From: Antedon bifida
Lineage: Eukaryota; Echinodermata; Crinoidea; Comatulida; Antedonidae
NCBI GenBank assembly: GCA_963402885.1
Contig: OY727102.1
Location: 19,034,001-19,098,000, forward strand
DNA: 64,000 nucleotides
Reading direction: 5' to 3'
A program made the translations under genes and the position numbers. The notes under the pieces are model-generated. The model made no database searches. It was not told the origin of the DNA and saw only the letters and a list, made by a program, of their open reading frames with translations. Below are positions 1-14,948 of this stretch, piece by piece. Position 1 is the stretch's first letter; every line of letters starts with the position of its first letter.

Positions 1-191
1 TTTTCTTATCAGAAATTTATTTAAATGAGTTCTACCTAACAAAAATGCTCTAAAAGTCTTTTGGAGTGAAGTTGCTGCATGCGAAACAACAATGCATTAG
101 AGTTATCTTTACCTGTTCCACTGTAAATTCTTCGTAAAGTGTTCAGTTTTGTACTGAAATATAAGCCTGTTGAAATTCAAAGCTAACTTAC

Positions 192-3100
192 CCATTCATT
201 CCACGTTTTATTCGATTCTTGTTTCTTGTACGGTTCAAGTCTTTTACAAAGTGTTTCACATGCAATCTAACATGGTACAAACAAACTATTTGTATTAATC
301 AGCGCTTACAAAACATTTACAGTATAGAACTACTGTTGAGGTAAAAACTGACGACTTTATTTCACGTTTTGCAACGTTATACCACTTTTCAACTTGCGAT
401 ATCCTTATTTCTGCGATGTGTATAGATTTTATCAAGTAACAATTTTAAAAATTATCGTTTCAATTATTAAGGTATGGTACTAGTTTACCTTAACAGCCAT
501 TCCGTTCAAGTCAGAGCCAACACTAGCAGATGTCGGTGACGTGTTTGGTACTGTAGCCGTTGAAGTTTCATTTGTATGAATTCTACTTGCTGGAATGCCC
601 AACGTTCGGCTGGCTACTTGGATCATCTTCGTGTACAACCCCTGACCCATTTCAACTCCACCGTGTGTTAATAACACACTTCCATCTGTATAGATAATAA
701 CCAACGCCCCTGCCTATAGTTTTAAAGAAAGAAATTGGCACAGTTGTGAAAGAATGGCATCGTATATATTATTTAAATGTTTTTTTTCTCAAAGACTAAA
801 ATAAGTAACAAACCTGATTCAAAAATCTATCCGAATAACCAACTCCATACATGATTGGTAAAGCTGCGATTCCACGTTTCCGCCATCGTTTTGATCTGAA
901 AATTGATTAAAATAAATTTATAAATGTTAGTGTTTACACGTAATTGCAGGTAATAATAGTGAGTTTTTGATTCAACCGTATGCCTAAAAAACTACATCTG
1001 TGAGTTAAAAAGTCATTTTGCGTCAGACAAAATGATTATATACAGAATGACAGTTAGACGCAATAGCTACGTAATCGCGTGGCGCGTCGTGAAAACGAAA
1101 TGTTAAATAACGGTGTAATAACTAACGCTCATAGTCAATAATGCTCCATGGGGAGAAATTCAAATTAAACAATACATTCTCATAATCTGGAAAATTACTA
1201 AACTTTCTTTTATTTTTATTCATGTTTTATTTATTTTATTCATAATATGACAATGGTTCAATAGTATTCTTGCAACAGGACCGCGGATAGTATTATGAAC
1301 AATTAAGGGCAACTCGAGCGTTATTAACCTATTGTATTCTTCTACTTGCGACTGTCTATTTTTATATTCACTGTTATCGAGGCATTCATCCCAGCATCTC
1401 TTCAGCAGCTGAAGATCCTCCACTTTTTGATTAAAGTATGTTGATTGGCCAACTTGAAGCATGTTGATTTCCCGCACCTTATAACGACAAATAACAAATG
1501 AATAAAACATGAATGGGAGTTGTATTAACTGTTAAGTTTCAGCTAATACGCATGCATAGAGAGGAATTTGGAAGATGGAAACATGAATACACGCATGCGT
1601 ATAAGCTGACGCTTTCGATTCGCGCTAACAAATTCGCCTAGTGGAAAATTGGCCTATTAGTCCAAGAGCATTAGTTCATAAGTATAGGCAGACCCGGACA
1701 TTTCTGGTAACAAGCTGATTTTTTCAGAAAAGGTCCAGAACTATGATTGGAACATCATACTAAAAGTCCTGAAAAATCCTCCTTGTGCTCTTCGAGAAAT
1801 CCAAGATGGCGTCTAAAATGGCTGCCATTTTAATTAGTCTATAACTTTGTAACCGCTTGTCGTAGAGTATTGATTTTGGTGTCAAATAGTTCACAGTATA
1901 TACATTCCTATTTGCTCTAACAGAAAATTTTGTCAAAAAATGGCCGCTACTACAGTTTCTGGTAGTTTGACCTTTGACCTGGTCTTATCATATCTCGGTA
2001 ATGGCTTGTCATAGAGAATTGAGATTAGGCCCAAATTGTTCAGAACATGCATATTTATATTTGGTGTAATAAAATATTTTATCCCAAAATGAACGGAAGT
2101 GAGGTTATTGACCTCTTATTGACCTATTCAAATATCTTTTACCGTATCTCAAAAAATATTTATCGTATAACGTTACTGTTGGTGTCAAATTGTTTGGAAC
2201 ATATACATTTCTATTTAGTCTAATACAAAAGTTTGCCCTAAAATGCTCGGAAGTAAGTTAAATTATTGAAAATTTAAAAAATCAAAGAGCTGCATAGGCA
2301 GAGTATATGAATACTGTAGATAAAATCAAAAACAAAGTTTAAACTCTGCCTTAAAACATGTTTTGGGCATAGCACATCATCAGGTAAAGTGAATTGTTAC
2401 AAAAAGAAAATATAAAGTGAATAAATTACAAAGAACAACTGTCAGTGGCTAATCAAAGTTGGTTAAGTAAACAAAAGACAATTGGCATATACCTATACAT
2501 GGCACATATCCGGATTGTCAAAAACAAATGTCCAAGACCCTTTATCTGCAATTTTTAGATTAGATTTTTAAACGCGACTCTATATCTCACGATGTCGGTT
2601 ATTTTTAGATTAGATTTTTAAACGCGACTCTATATCTCACGATGTCGGTTGTTAAACACTAACTAGTATTCATATTTTTTCGTTATTTTGACACTGGATA
2701 TTAATACTTGGAGGCAAATATAAATGTTTTTAAACATTTTTTAACATTTTCAGCAATTTCGGTTAGTCGGTCGGTCAGTAAACACTAACTCATATTCATA
2801 TTTTTTCGTTATTTTGACACTCGATATTAATACTTGGAGGCAAATATAAATGTTTTTAAAATTTTATCAACATTTTCAAACATTTTCAGCAATTTCGGTC
2901 GGTCGGTAGGTCGGTCAGTCAGTAAACAATAACTCAAATTTGCACACGCGCATATAGCCTTGTTGACTTATTAAAAATAATGCATTTTGAAACATTCCTT
3001 GTTTTAAATGTTCGTTATATGGTTTATTTATGATAAAAAGAGAATGTTCCCTAGGTATTTCGCATCAAACACCCTTTACCCAGCATGCATAGACTTTTTT

Positions 3101-6100
3101 TTCAGATTCAGATTTTATTTGGTACTTATGAGATCCATGAAAAATAGATTGAAAGACACAGGCAATGATCCCGGTACCTCTAACATACTAAGTGAGCGCT
3201 CTACCATTTGAGCTAGTCCCCCCCAGTTACATATTTAACTGTTCAAAGATGAATAAATTATCGCCATATGCCCTATAGGATTTATTATATATTGAAAATA
3301 ATGCATAATAAGGGTCTTTAAATCTCTGTAACATTGATCAGCAGCATTCTGTTACAGTCATTCATGCATCTTCAACATCTTGGTGTTTGTTGCTTTTTTC
3401 ACATTATTATCATCATGTTCATCTGTATGGGTGTTGTTGCATGTTTGCCCAAACAGTTATGACGTTAATTTGTTTTCACCTTTAAACAGTTAAAAAGTTA
3501 AAGTCTAGGCTTGCCAGTTAGAGAACATTCAAGAGTGCATTCTCTTTTAAAACAAGGAATGACCTGGTTTCATGTTTCAAAATGCATTATTTTTACAAAT
3601 AAAATGGTCTTTACATTTGTTTTTGACAATCCGGAGTATAATAATATGCCATGTACATAGTGTTTAAAATGTATATGACCTAAAAATTTCATTTTCACAG
3701 TATTTTAAAAGTCTATACATTTCCTAAATTACATGAAAGTTATACTTTTATGAACAAAAATAATTATCGTAATTTCTATAATAAAATAATAAAAATAACG
3801 ACGTGATTTCAACAAAGCACTAATTCGCGTATGTAATGCGAGTTAAAGACGAATAAAGCATTTAAAATGTATTCATTGGGTGACATTTTGTAGCAATAAC
3901 ATTTCAACCATAACTAGTATGAGAATTTACGTTTCCCTGTTTATTTGGCCATGTCCATTTTTTGTAACAAGTGTTGCCGATATTCTTTGTTCTATCGAAG
4001 TAAAATTTACCCTCAAGGTTATTGTTGAAAACAACAAAACACTATTCAACTACCCAATAAAATGTAACGCTTGTTGTGGAAAAACCCATTTTTTTGTTTA
4101 ATTAACCAACTTTGATTAGTTATTGACTTGATATTTTTTTTTTGTAACATTTCACTTTACCTGATGATGTGCTATGCCCAAAACATGTTCTAAGGCGTTA
4201 AAACTTTGATTTTGATTTTATCTACAGTATTCATATACTCTGCCTATGCAGCTCTTTGATTTTTTAAATTTTCAATAATTTAACTTACTTCCGAGCATTT
4301 TAGGGCAAATTGTTGTATTAGACTAAATAGAAATGTATATGTTCCAAACAGTTTGACACCAAAAGTAACGCTATACGATAAATATTTCTTGAGATACCGT
4401 AAAAGATATATGAATAGGTCAGTAAGAGGTCAATAACCTCACTTTCGGTCATTTTGGGATAAAATATTTCATTACACCAAATAAAAATATGCATGTTCTG
4501 AACAATTTGGGCCTAATCACAATTCTCTATGATAAGCCATTACCGAGATATGATAAGACCAGGTCAAAGGTCAAACTGCCAGAAACTGCAGTAGCGACCA
4601 TTTTTTGACAAAATGTTCTGTTAGAGCAAATAGGAATGTATATATCGTGAACTATTTGACACCAAAATCAATACTCTACGACAAGCGGTTACAAAGTTAT
4701 AGACTAATTAAAATGGCAGCTATTTTGGACGCCATCTTGGATTTCTCGGAGAGCACAAGGAGGATTTTTCAGGACTTTTAATATGATGTTCCAATCATAA
4801 TTCTGGACCTTTTCTGAAAAAATTAGCTTGTTACCAGAAATGTCCGGGTCAAACCCTAATGCTCTTGGGCTATATACCTTGTTCTGTGAGATTCCACAAG
4901 CCAAAGCAATGTCTGAAATCCAATTTTCTACCGCCAATGTTGACTGTGGACTTCCAAAGCCTCTAAAAGCCGTATTTGAAGGTATATTCGTCCTGCAACA
5001 GTACCCATGCGCCTCTACATTCGGGATGTAGTACACATTCTGTACGTGGAACATGGCACGTTCCATCACCTGATTAAGAATTATAAATTGCGTTAACACG
5101 GTTTGTTTCAATTAATGGTAAGGTAATAAACAATACATGATGCACACTTTAGTTTGCCAACTTGAGCAAACTACGAGTTTTAGAAGAAAAATTTCAAAAT
5201 GTAGACGACCAGTTGACAAACTTTGATAATTGCTGAAAGCTATATTTTGCAGAGGCTATGTGTACCTTCTGGACAAAATAGTTTGCTGAGGTTTGTTAAT
5301 CAGTAACAGTCTTTGTGATCCCGATAAGAAAAAAATGATAATTTAAAACCATGTTTCTATGTAATAAATTAAATTAACCTGCAAAACATTCTCAAACATG
5401 AATTTGAATTTCAAAAAGGATCTCAATAGACTAACCTTTCCAATTTAAAAACTAAAAATATATAGAGTATTTTTTTAACCAATCGGTAAAACTACTAAAA
5501 GGTAAATTTCTGTTATCCTTGTGTTATAATAGTACAGTGATTTAACAGGCCAAAAGAAAATAAACTACTAAATGTATTTGATATTACTATTCACAAAGTT
5601 TTCAGCAAATTATATTTTCTAATTGCCCCTAGTAAGCTAATAAATAATTGTTCAGATATATTTTTCAATTTAAACGATCAAAATTAAAATCTTTAGGCCT
5701 ATCGCATAAAATAACAGGATAAAATTACAAGATATTATCTTTTGAAAAACATCACGCGAAACACAGAATACAGTACAAGTAAAAAAACTAAATAATGCTA
5801 TCAATGCATATTTACACTCAGTGATAAATCTTGAGAATGTCCGCAATTCATATACATATCAATTTTCAATGCTTGTATCTTTCCATCATTGGTAAACCCC
5901 ACTTTATAACGTGCAAGAAAGGCATGTCTGGTTCCCGTACTGGCCATGTCGTCGTTACGGTCTAGTACACAGCGTACTGGTCGTTTGCACCTTAAATAAA
6001 TCAAATTTGTTCACGATAAATAATAATATTCATAATATTATGCATTTGGCATGGAATGAAAAGTATGGACATTTTAGCCAACGATTTATTGTTGGATTTA

Positions 6101-9100
6101 ATAATATAAATTAGAAACCCTTAAAAATGAATGCATATTAAATGGGTAACTAAGGAATTATCGTAACTTTGTCTATTTAAAACCATATGGAAATAATCCA
6201 TGATTTGACCAATTAAAAGCGAGTGATAATTTGAACTGTCGCTTGTCATTGGTCAACTTGCTTGCGTTTCGTCCAAAAGTAATGCTTACGTACGTTTTAG
6301 CAGCAACGGCGGCAGCAGCGGCTGGTGGAATATTACCAGTTTCTTTTCCACCAAACGCACCTCCAACTCGTTTTGCTCGAGCTCTGACTTTATGATACTG
6401 TACACCGATGACATCAGCAACCGCCGCCTATAGTATTTAAAATGAATAGATTATACAGATTACTTGAGTTTATGTCAATGTTAGCTGGTAATCCCACCAG
6501 AGAATTACTTGCGAAATGTACTTATGAACAACAAAATGTACGTCAGAGTAGGGCAAACATCTGACCAAATACTGGCGCAAAGCTACTCCACAGTATTTAA
6601 ATACAATTATCATCCGGTAGCTTTTTGCTTGTAATGTAAACAGTATATTTTTATTTACTAAAACTATCGTACAAAGTTAAAAGAAGCCACTGTGTTAGTC
6701 AATACTCCTAATACGCTTGTTTACTTGATTAGCTTCCAAGTTCATGATGGAAACTTTTAACGATTCTAACACTGAAAATGGTGGAAAGTGGATTGCTTGA
6801 TGAATCATTTGCATAATTTCACATGGCACATTTATATTTGTATGGTCATTTTAAAATACAAAATAAGTACAAAAATACCTGTACTGATTTTAGAGTCTGT
6901 GAGGAGGTAATAATGTCCATGGCATCATCTTCGATGGTGGGTATAGCTATGCACGATTGTGTTTCCATGTAAAAGTGTTCTTGCTCGCCAACTTTTATTT
7001 CACTTTCTACTACTTGGTCTGAGTATTTGAAACCATCTAATACACTACCCTTCGTTAGTATCCTAGTCGGTTCGATGAAACTATTTTTTGCAATAGCATC
7101 CTTCAAATACAAAAAAAGAAAGTATTAAGATTTCCCACGGCCACTTCAACTATTACAACTACACTTCTATGATATTATACTATTTTACACTATATTGTCT
7201 CTTGGCAATTTCTTTGTTAAATTTAATGTCACATAATAGTTATTCACTTTTATCAAAAATTGGATATAAAAATATTTAGGCCTACTTGAAAGAACTGTAA
7301 TTTAAAGCCAAAAAAAACAATAAAATAATTGTTTGTCAGACAATGGATTTTTTAATCTATGTTGTTTATTTATACTGTTAGTGCAATCCCTTAGTGAAAA
7401 TGAATAACTTGATTAAACCTTTTTTGGAAGACAATATATCTTTAATAATGGGCAGAAATTATTATATATCAGAAATGAAATGAAATGAAATGATATATTA
7501 CGGTAGCTTCATCCTCATTTTATAATTGTCTTTATATTCTGTTATGTTTGATTTCGCTACTGTACATTATTTTCTTTAAAAAATAAATAATGGAAAAACA
7601 TTTGAGAATTACATATACTAAGTAGGTTTGGGCTGAGGGGAAATATAATCCTGATAGAAGAATATAATTGCCTATGAGGATCTCAAATATTATATTACAT
7701 AGATATAAAAGGAAATACCATTATACTACAGGGGATTTAACGAAGGTTACATAACTTTAAAGGGAATAGCATTGCTATTCAATGTAATATCAAATATTAT
7801 ATTATTTTTATCGAAATTATACCAATACTATATACTAACTTCAATTGAGATAATTGGTTCCAATTCTTGATATTCAACTTTAACTAATTTGGCTGCTCGT
7901 TGCGCCATATCCCTATCCTCTGCTACAATTCCTCCAATGTATTGGCCAATTGAAGTTACCTGGACAACATTTGTAACAAACAAAATATTTAATGGTAAAG
8001 ATAGTAACATTTGAGACAGAAGAAAGTATATATTTAGACCCAGTTTGTGTATTTCTAAAGTCATCTAATTTGATAATTTGATACAAATCAGAAAATGTGA
8101 TATTTTTTGTAAAACCATTATTTAGATATTCGTCACATAGTCATATTACATATAAATCATGAACGTACATTACTTGTAGCGAACAGTTCTTCATCTTTTA
8201 CCGGGTTCCCAATGACATTAATTCCCGGAACGTCATTGTGGTCAACATAGGCGTGGACACCACGGATAGCCAGGGCTGCCGTAGCATCTACTGATCTGTC
8301 AGAAACAAAATACAAACTCTAACCAATAATAATAATACGTTTGTTTGTTTTTGATTGTGTCTCTGCACACACATATAACATTAACATTGAAAAAACAAAG
8401 TTACACTAGTTTGGCCACCAGACTAAAATAAAAAAATTAATAAATAAAAAATAAATACGTTTAATAGAATAATAGACGAATGCGATCAACAGAGTAAAGT
8501 TGCTTAAAGATAATTAGTTAGAACAATGAATTGTTAATTGCAGAATTTGATATTTATATTTATTTTGTGTGTGTGTTACCGCTGCGTTGGTCCTGTTGGT
8601 ATCATGAAATATAAAATAAATAATTTAAAAAAAAGTAAAGTTGTGCGGGTTCGCTCCATAGTTGGTAGTTCTGAGTTTTATTCATAGTGCTTTATTACAG
8701 TAATTCACAGACCATTTAGATAGATATAAATATGTTTTTTTTCTTTAGTAAAAAAAAAACATATTGATAACAGTTAAAAAATTAAACTTACTTTATAATT
8801 GCATGTGCTTTTTGGCTGAAAACTATGGCCATAAAGAGTTCATCTATGAATAAAAAATGATAATATAGGCCTATTCATGTACAGTTAATAAGCCAATATG
8901 GCTTATAGTTTATTTTGTCGTTTTCGCGTTGATATTGTTGATAATGTTATGCATTTTCTAGGCAATAATAGCCTGCCATCGAAAAAAAAACCTTTCAAAC
9001 CACCACCACCACGATAAACTACTGAAGCCCTGTTCTCACACATATCCTGATGCCGATATAGATACGTGCATCGTACCTGCATCGTCACAGGCATATATCA

Positions 9101-12100
9101 ATTCACATGGGGGCTATCGTGTCGTGGCAGGAATATAACCAGTATAATAGCGACTTCCAGTGAGAAAGGGTCAAGGTATATATGGCCATTAAACGTGCCT
9201 GTAAATATTATTTAGGGCGTTATTTTATATAGATTATGTTCACAGTTTTCCTAGCAATTATGGCGGCGAATAATTCAATTCTAGAGATTGTTTATTTACG
9301 AAATGAATGCTATGCACCCTATGTTGTTATTTGTTACTTCTAACGTTTTCAGCGGATTAAAACAATGGAAGCATACTACTATACGATATATGCCTATGTT
9401 TGCTTACTCTGGAACGGAACAATATCGTCAACAAAAACAGCCTCCCCAGTAGCCTGTTGATAGGCTGATAAATGAACCACTGGCCTACCAACAAGATCAA
9501 TAGGTGACCGGTCATCGCTAACCTCCTATAAATAATTGTAAATAAAAAAAAAAGAAGATTAAGTTCGCCACTATTGTTGTTTCTTGTACTACTGTATGGA
9601 GAAAAAATATTGAATTATGACTCGATTCTAAAGACAAGTAGAATTTTCATTTTCAGATATTCTTGGAAATTGATTTTTTTTTTCAAGGGCACACAATTGT
9701 GAAACAATACAATTGAATATCTGCCTGTAAAACAAATGTATTACGGTAATTAATCATATTTTAGATTATTGTTTAACCTCACCTAATATTCATAATGGTA
9801 TTATTCAATAAACAAGGCCATATTCATGGCTACAGTCGCGTGCGCAAATTTAAGTTAGTGTTTACCGACCGACATAGTGAGCTAGAGTCGCGACTAAAAA
9901 CTAATCCCAGCAAATGACCAGGTTTCTAAGAACAAACTACCTCATAAACTCTGATTTTGTTTTGTATTATATATTTATATTGTTTTTTATAAAATTTAAA
10001 GATTGAATGTATAAACAATGGATCGACAGACTGTGGAATAATTAATTAACATAATCATTGTTCTATTGTATGCGCTCATTTGATGATCATACCTGGAACA
10101 TTTGAGTACTTTCCACACTACCACGTTTCAATGGAATAGACGCCGAAGACTCCTCCTTACTAGGTGTCTACAAAGATAAACAAATAATATGTATTTTAGA
10201 AATTCAAGAAGAAAATGGAATACCTAAGATCGTCTTAAAATTCTGTATTCTTAACAATAAGTTGGACATACAACAAACAAACATTGTATTCTGCTATCAG
10301 ACGATAAGTTATTTTGAACTTTTGTACATGATACTTTTGTTCCACTTTGATCATGTATGTGTACAATGCTTTTATATTTTAAATAGTTTTAATATTTTTT
10401 GTTTATTTCTTTCAAGATAAAAACTACATGTATGAATGACTCAATGGCTTTATTTACTAAAATATTTACTAAACTAATATTTTTATATGGTTTTAGAATA
10501 AGAGTTTTGAATAGTGAAATGATCTTGTGTTATCTGTTACGATCTTCAAATCTCTTCACTAAATAGGAGAAAATCCTAATTTAGTGTAATCTTCTGTTTT
10601 GTAATGTTTGTTGTATATAATCAATCAATCAATAATATGTTTAATAGTAGATATAGTACCTTAGTTTTATTATCCATTCTAACAAAAACGTAGAACTTGA
10701 AGAAGAAACTAATGACAAGTGACTGTCTGTATTCGACCATTCCACCAGGAGCACCAGGTGGAATCGACATCTCATTGGCTAGATGAGCAGTGACGTCATC
10801 AAACAATGCTTGATCCCAAACTCTGAAATGTAACATTTTCCGAAATATTGTAAAGCTTGGTTCCCACTAGCAACGTAACGCAACCTACGCAACGTAAGAA
10901 CATGCCCTTCCAATAATTGTGTTTGCCCCCGCCGCCTGCGTGAAATCAACCTATGATTTTTGCAGCACTATTCCGTCGTCGGTTCCCACTTGTGATTACG
11001 CAATACAGCACTGCGTCAATACGTCGCTGCGTTGCGTTCTAGTTCACGCTTATGTTTATGTATGTATGCATTACGTTTTCACTTTTGTAACAACTTGTTG
11101 TGAATACATTTGTTACATTTGGTGCGTTGCATAAAACAATTTGCATTAGGTGTATTATAATTATTTATTATTTTTTCTCTTCTGTGGCGTAAACACCACT
11201 TTTATTCACATTAATATCATCGTTCATGTCATCACCATGAAATCATATTATGTTCATTATTATCACATTTTTGTTAATTTTGATCAGTAACATTTTAAAA
11301 TTTGTAAATTCACTTTGTATAATTATTTTTAAAGATTTCAGTCTATAATGGTGAAGTCTTTAAAAATAATTATTGCGATATGCACACCTTGATGTTATTG
11401 ACATAATTTCAAGTATTTAAAAATGTTTTTTATTACAATTATTAACTCCAACTTAAAGATGATACATATGCTTCTTCTTCTTCTTAGTGTGTTGGACGTT
11501 GGATTACTGATCGTGGTTCGAATCTAACTCTCGTCGCATTGCTTGTATCCTTAGGCAAGACACCTTACTTAAATTTGCCTCTCTCAACCCAGCTGTATAA
11601 AATGGGTACCGGTTACATCAAGACACAAATTTTCGCTGAATACTAGCTGCATTATTATGGGAGCATGTTTCCATATGTGTATGATCCAAAATGACTGGGG
11701 TATTCATGTGCAGCGCATTGACAGCTTGCTTATGTGCTAAGAATAAACTATTATTATTATGATCCCTGTCGTACCTTCCAATCATCAATTTCACGGTTTC
11801 CTCTGCAAGTTTTGTTGTTGGTGCCATTCCACCGAATGCGAGTGTGCAGTCTCTAATGGTATTCTCGTCGAAGTCCACTCTGAATGCAGCATTGACAATT
11901 GCTATGTCGTCATCACGGCGATGTGCTTGTTTAAACGCCTTAAAATATTCTGTCTTTATTTTATGAAAAAGAAAAATAACAAATATATGTAAATTGTGTA
12001 TGGTTGAACTCTATAAACATTGTGGTGACATGTTCGGCGCCCCATACCTATGCGCCATCTTTGATCATTCGTATCACGATAGTAGTTGTTTATGTTATGC

Positions 12101-14917
12101 TGTAGATGAAGACTATTCTCTTTATTGCTAATCACACTACAATCATAATCCAAAGTTTTTGGGATTTTGTTTTTGCATTTCATTAGAAACACAATACAGA
12201 TACTGCATTCGTCAAAAGAGATGAAACCTTTACAGAATAATTGACAATGTAACACTTTGAAAAAGGCTAATGGACTTCAAATAGGCCTACAAGATCATAT
12301 CTAAGAAATAATATTTTCGACCTTAATAAAATATTAGCTAAACAAAGAACATCTATAAAACGATCTTAATATGAAAAGTATCCCTTGGTTGTAAGTTTGT
12401 ATAGAATAATTAAGTCGAACTATGATTTCTTTCGAAAAAACTTACTTGCTTTGTAAAAGGTACAGTAATTGAAATCAGAGTTTCATTTGCCTTCATAGAA
12501 TTCTTCCGATAGCCAGTAAAAAAATCATTTGTGATTGAGACCATACGCCGAACTCCTAATAACATTTGAATGTGTATCATTAAATAATTATAATTTATGC
12601 TAATCAGTAAGCTTCATGCGTTTCATCAATAGGCTTTTGTACGTGGAATTGAATAATATAAGCATGAATTATTATTATTAAAGAAAGGGCCAGATAATAA
12701 TAAAAAAAACATTAGCCGAACACTTGGAACATTACCCTCAGTGTCAGCAAACTCGAGCGTACTCCCGGCAGCCATGAATATTGGATTTAAATCAGATATT
12801 GGACTTCCGGTAATTATATTTCCACCAACAACCTAAAATAAATATTTAAGGCATGGTTTGTTGATGAAAATAATCAAAAGAAAGGAGAACAGAAGAAACT
12901 AAAGCTCTGTCTACACTTATCAAACTAGTTTGAATATGGTATTGATATTCCCAAATATAGTAGTGATATGACATCATGTCCGTAAAATGTGATAGTGTAA
13001 ACAGAGCTTAAGAGATACACAAATATTTGCAGAGAGCGAGTAACATACTCATAAATCCTGTGATTGGTTTTGCGAAGTTTTACGTATTGCAAAAAGTGGG
13101 ATATGATTACGCATGCGCAAAAGACACTTTTTATTTCCGCGGACAAACTTACTGCAACGTTCCTTATTTGCTGTCCAGCAAACCAGTGAAGCATATCGAC
13201 AATTGCAACAAACGATTTACATTTGTAATCTGTAAAGTAGAAGAATTCAACAAACACAAACAATTGAGTTTGTGGTTAAATTATTTTGTAGTTTCTTAAG
13301 TCTTATTATTATTAGGTTATATGCATGATATGCATATAACCTCTTGATTCTGTCAGGATCTTTATTTATTTATTTATTTATTTATTCTTTCCTTAGCACT
13401 ATTTTGTCCGTGAATTATCTTGGCATCAGTTTCATCTAGCTAAGTCAATTTTTCAGAGTATATTCCTTATGGCCAGGAATCGATGTGGTCATGTTTTCAC
13501 GGTGCGCAATCATAAATTACGCGGTCTACGCGCGATTTAATGAAATCACGTTTGTAATCATATCTTCACAAGCATGAATCACTTTTAAACAAAATTTGGT
13601 ACTCATAAATTTCAGGTCATATTTCATCATATGGCAATATAATTACGTGCGTAGCGCATATAACGCATGCGTACGCGCGCTTAAAAGTTTTAAAATTGTC
13701 AAAATTTATTTTCGATGAAATTAGAGTACGTTTCAGGCAATTTTAAGCGTTTAAAAAATTGCCACGAGTGCGCAGAATTTTGCACGCGCACTGCGCGTTA
13801 AACGTTAATGCGCACTCTTTTTGCCCGATTTCTGTTTTACAATCTTTCTTTAATAATATCATCATATTTGATTCACTTTTCAACTCGAAATTGCATTATA
13901 CAAGCACGTCAAAAGTGACAGGCTACGCACGTATAAGTTAACAAAATAGTGAAAATATGCTAAATTTTAAAATTAATATATATCGTCAGAATGCTGGGGA
14001 ACACCTATTTTTTATTTCATTTTCTTGAAGTGTATGTATCATATGTATGATTTATTATCAAATTAAGAGAACAAAAGTTGATTAAGTCATCATTAATTGC
14101 ATATTGAATTAAAAAAAATTAATTTCGACAATCAAACAAATTTTGACATTTTCTTAGGCCGAAATAACAAACTTAACATTAACTTTCTTTCTTAAGAATT
14201 TCATATATTAAAGTTAAAAGTATATAGTTTGACAGTGCATCATTTTTTTAAATTTTTAAAGATGTCATCATAGTAATAAATTATAATTCATTGCGGTATG
14301 TAATAATCTATCTGCACCAAAGTGGCTACTGAATAGTAAATACACGGAGGAATCATTCTACATGTTTTAGTAAGTTGCGTATGGCTCGGTGGTCTGTGCT
14401 CGTGTCTATAGCATTCAAGGTACCGAGATCGAGCCTCACTTTGGGTAACGAAACGAAATAAGATTTTTTTTTATTATTTGTATTGTTTGTATTTTTATTT
14501 CTTAGTGTATAGATTATACACATGATTTATAATGAAATCTAGATAAAAAGAAACTTATGTCAAGATTCAAGATTCAAGAAATTTTATTTGTCCATAAAAA
14601 TGGAAATTCACTTTGCTTGGTAGATTAAAACAACAATATTGCAAACAATTTAAAACGTGCAGTATTATAACAGATTAAAAAACTTATGTCTTTATTATTA
14701 TGTAACAAATGTGGTTTATGACATTATACGCAGAGGGATCTTTGATCGGATTGCGATACCGGCTATTGTATTTGCGTTAGTAAGATCCTAGCATATATTA
14801 TAAATAATTAAAGATTCTGAGAAAATCAATCAATCAATATATCTTTTACAAATCAATTATCTTTATTTTAATCAATGCATATAACCTATAATTCGTCATA
14901 GTGACGAATTAAATCTA

Positions 14918-14948
<31 letters not shown>

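Larger units (their letters stand above)
1662..4868. repeat. Long fold-back (inverted repeat) in XDH intron 23
   Basis: The stretch 1691-2477 recurs in reverse complement at 4093-4850, at about 90% identity by eye. The shared 13-mer CCAAGAGCATTAG lies just outside each arm (1662-1674 and 4856-4868). Weaker inverted matches continue inward (about 2481-2535 with 3614-3662; 2966-3010 with 3540-3600), so the central loop is only about 500 bp. Each arm has private insertions. The right arm ends ten bases from the splice donor of XDH exon 23. It could be a fold-back-type DNA transposon with very long terminal inverted repeats or a local inverted duplication. No transposase was recognised. Confidence 0.85.

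Noticed and set aside
3150-3225. tRNA-Ala gene on the minus strand
   Set aside because: The acceptor stem does not pair, the T arm is degenerate and an A-rich tail follows, so it is a SINE head.
4704-4877. Extension of XDH exon 23 reading frame through its donor to 4704
   Set aside because: The protein match stops exactly at SQNK with donor GTATAT, and the next exon (1329-1477) continues in phase. The extra residues belong to the fold-back arm.
12925-13299. 112-aa minus and 90-aa plus open frames around XDH exon 10
   Set aside because: Only 13153-13229 on the minus strand matches XDH. The rest is MITE sequence and intron.
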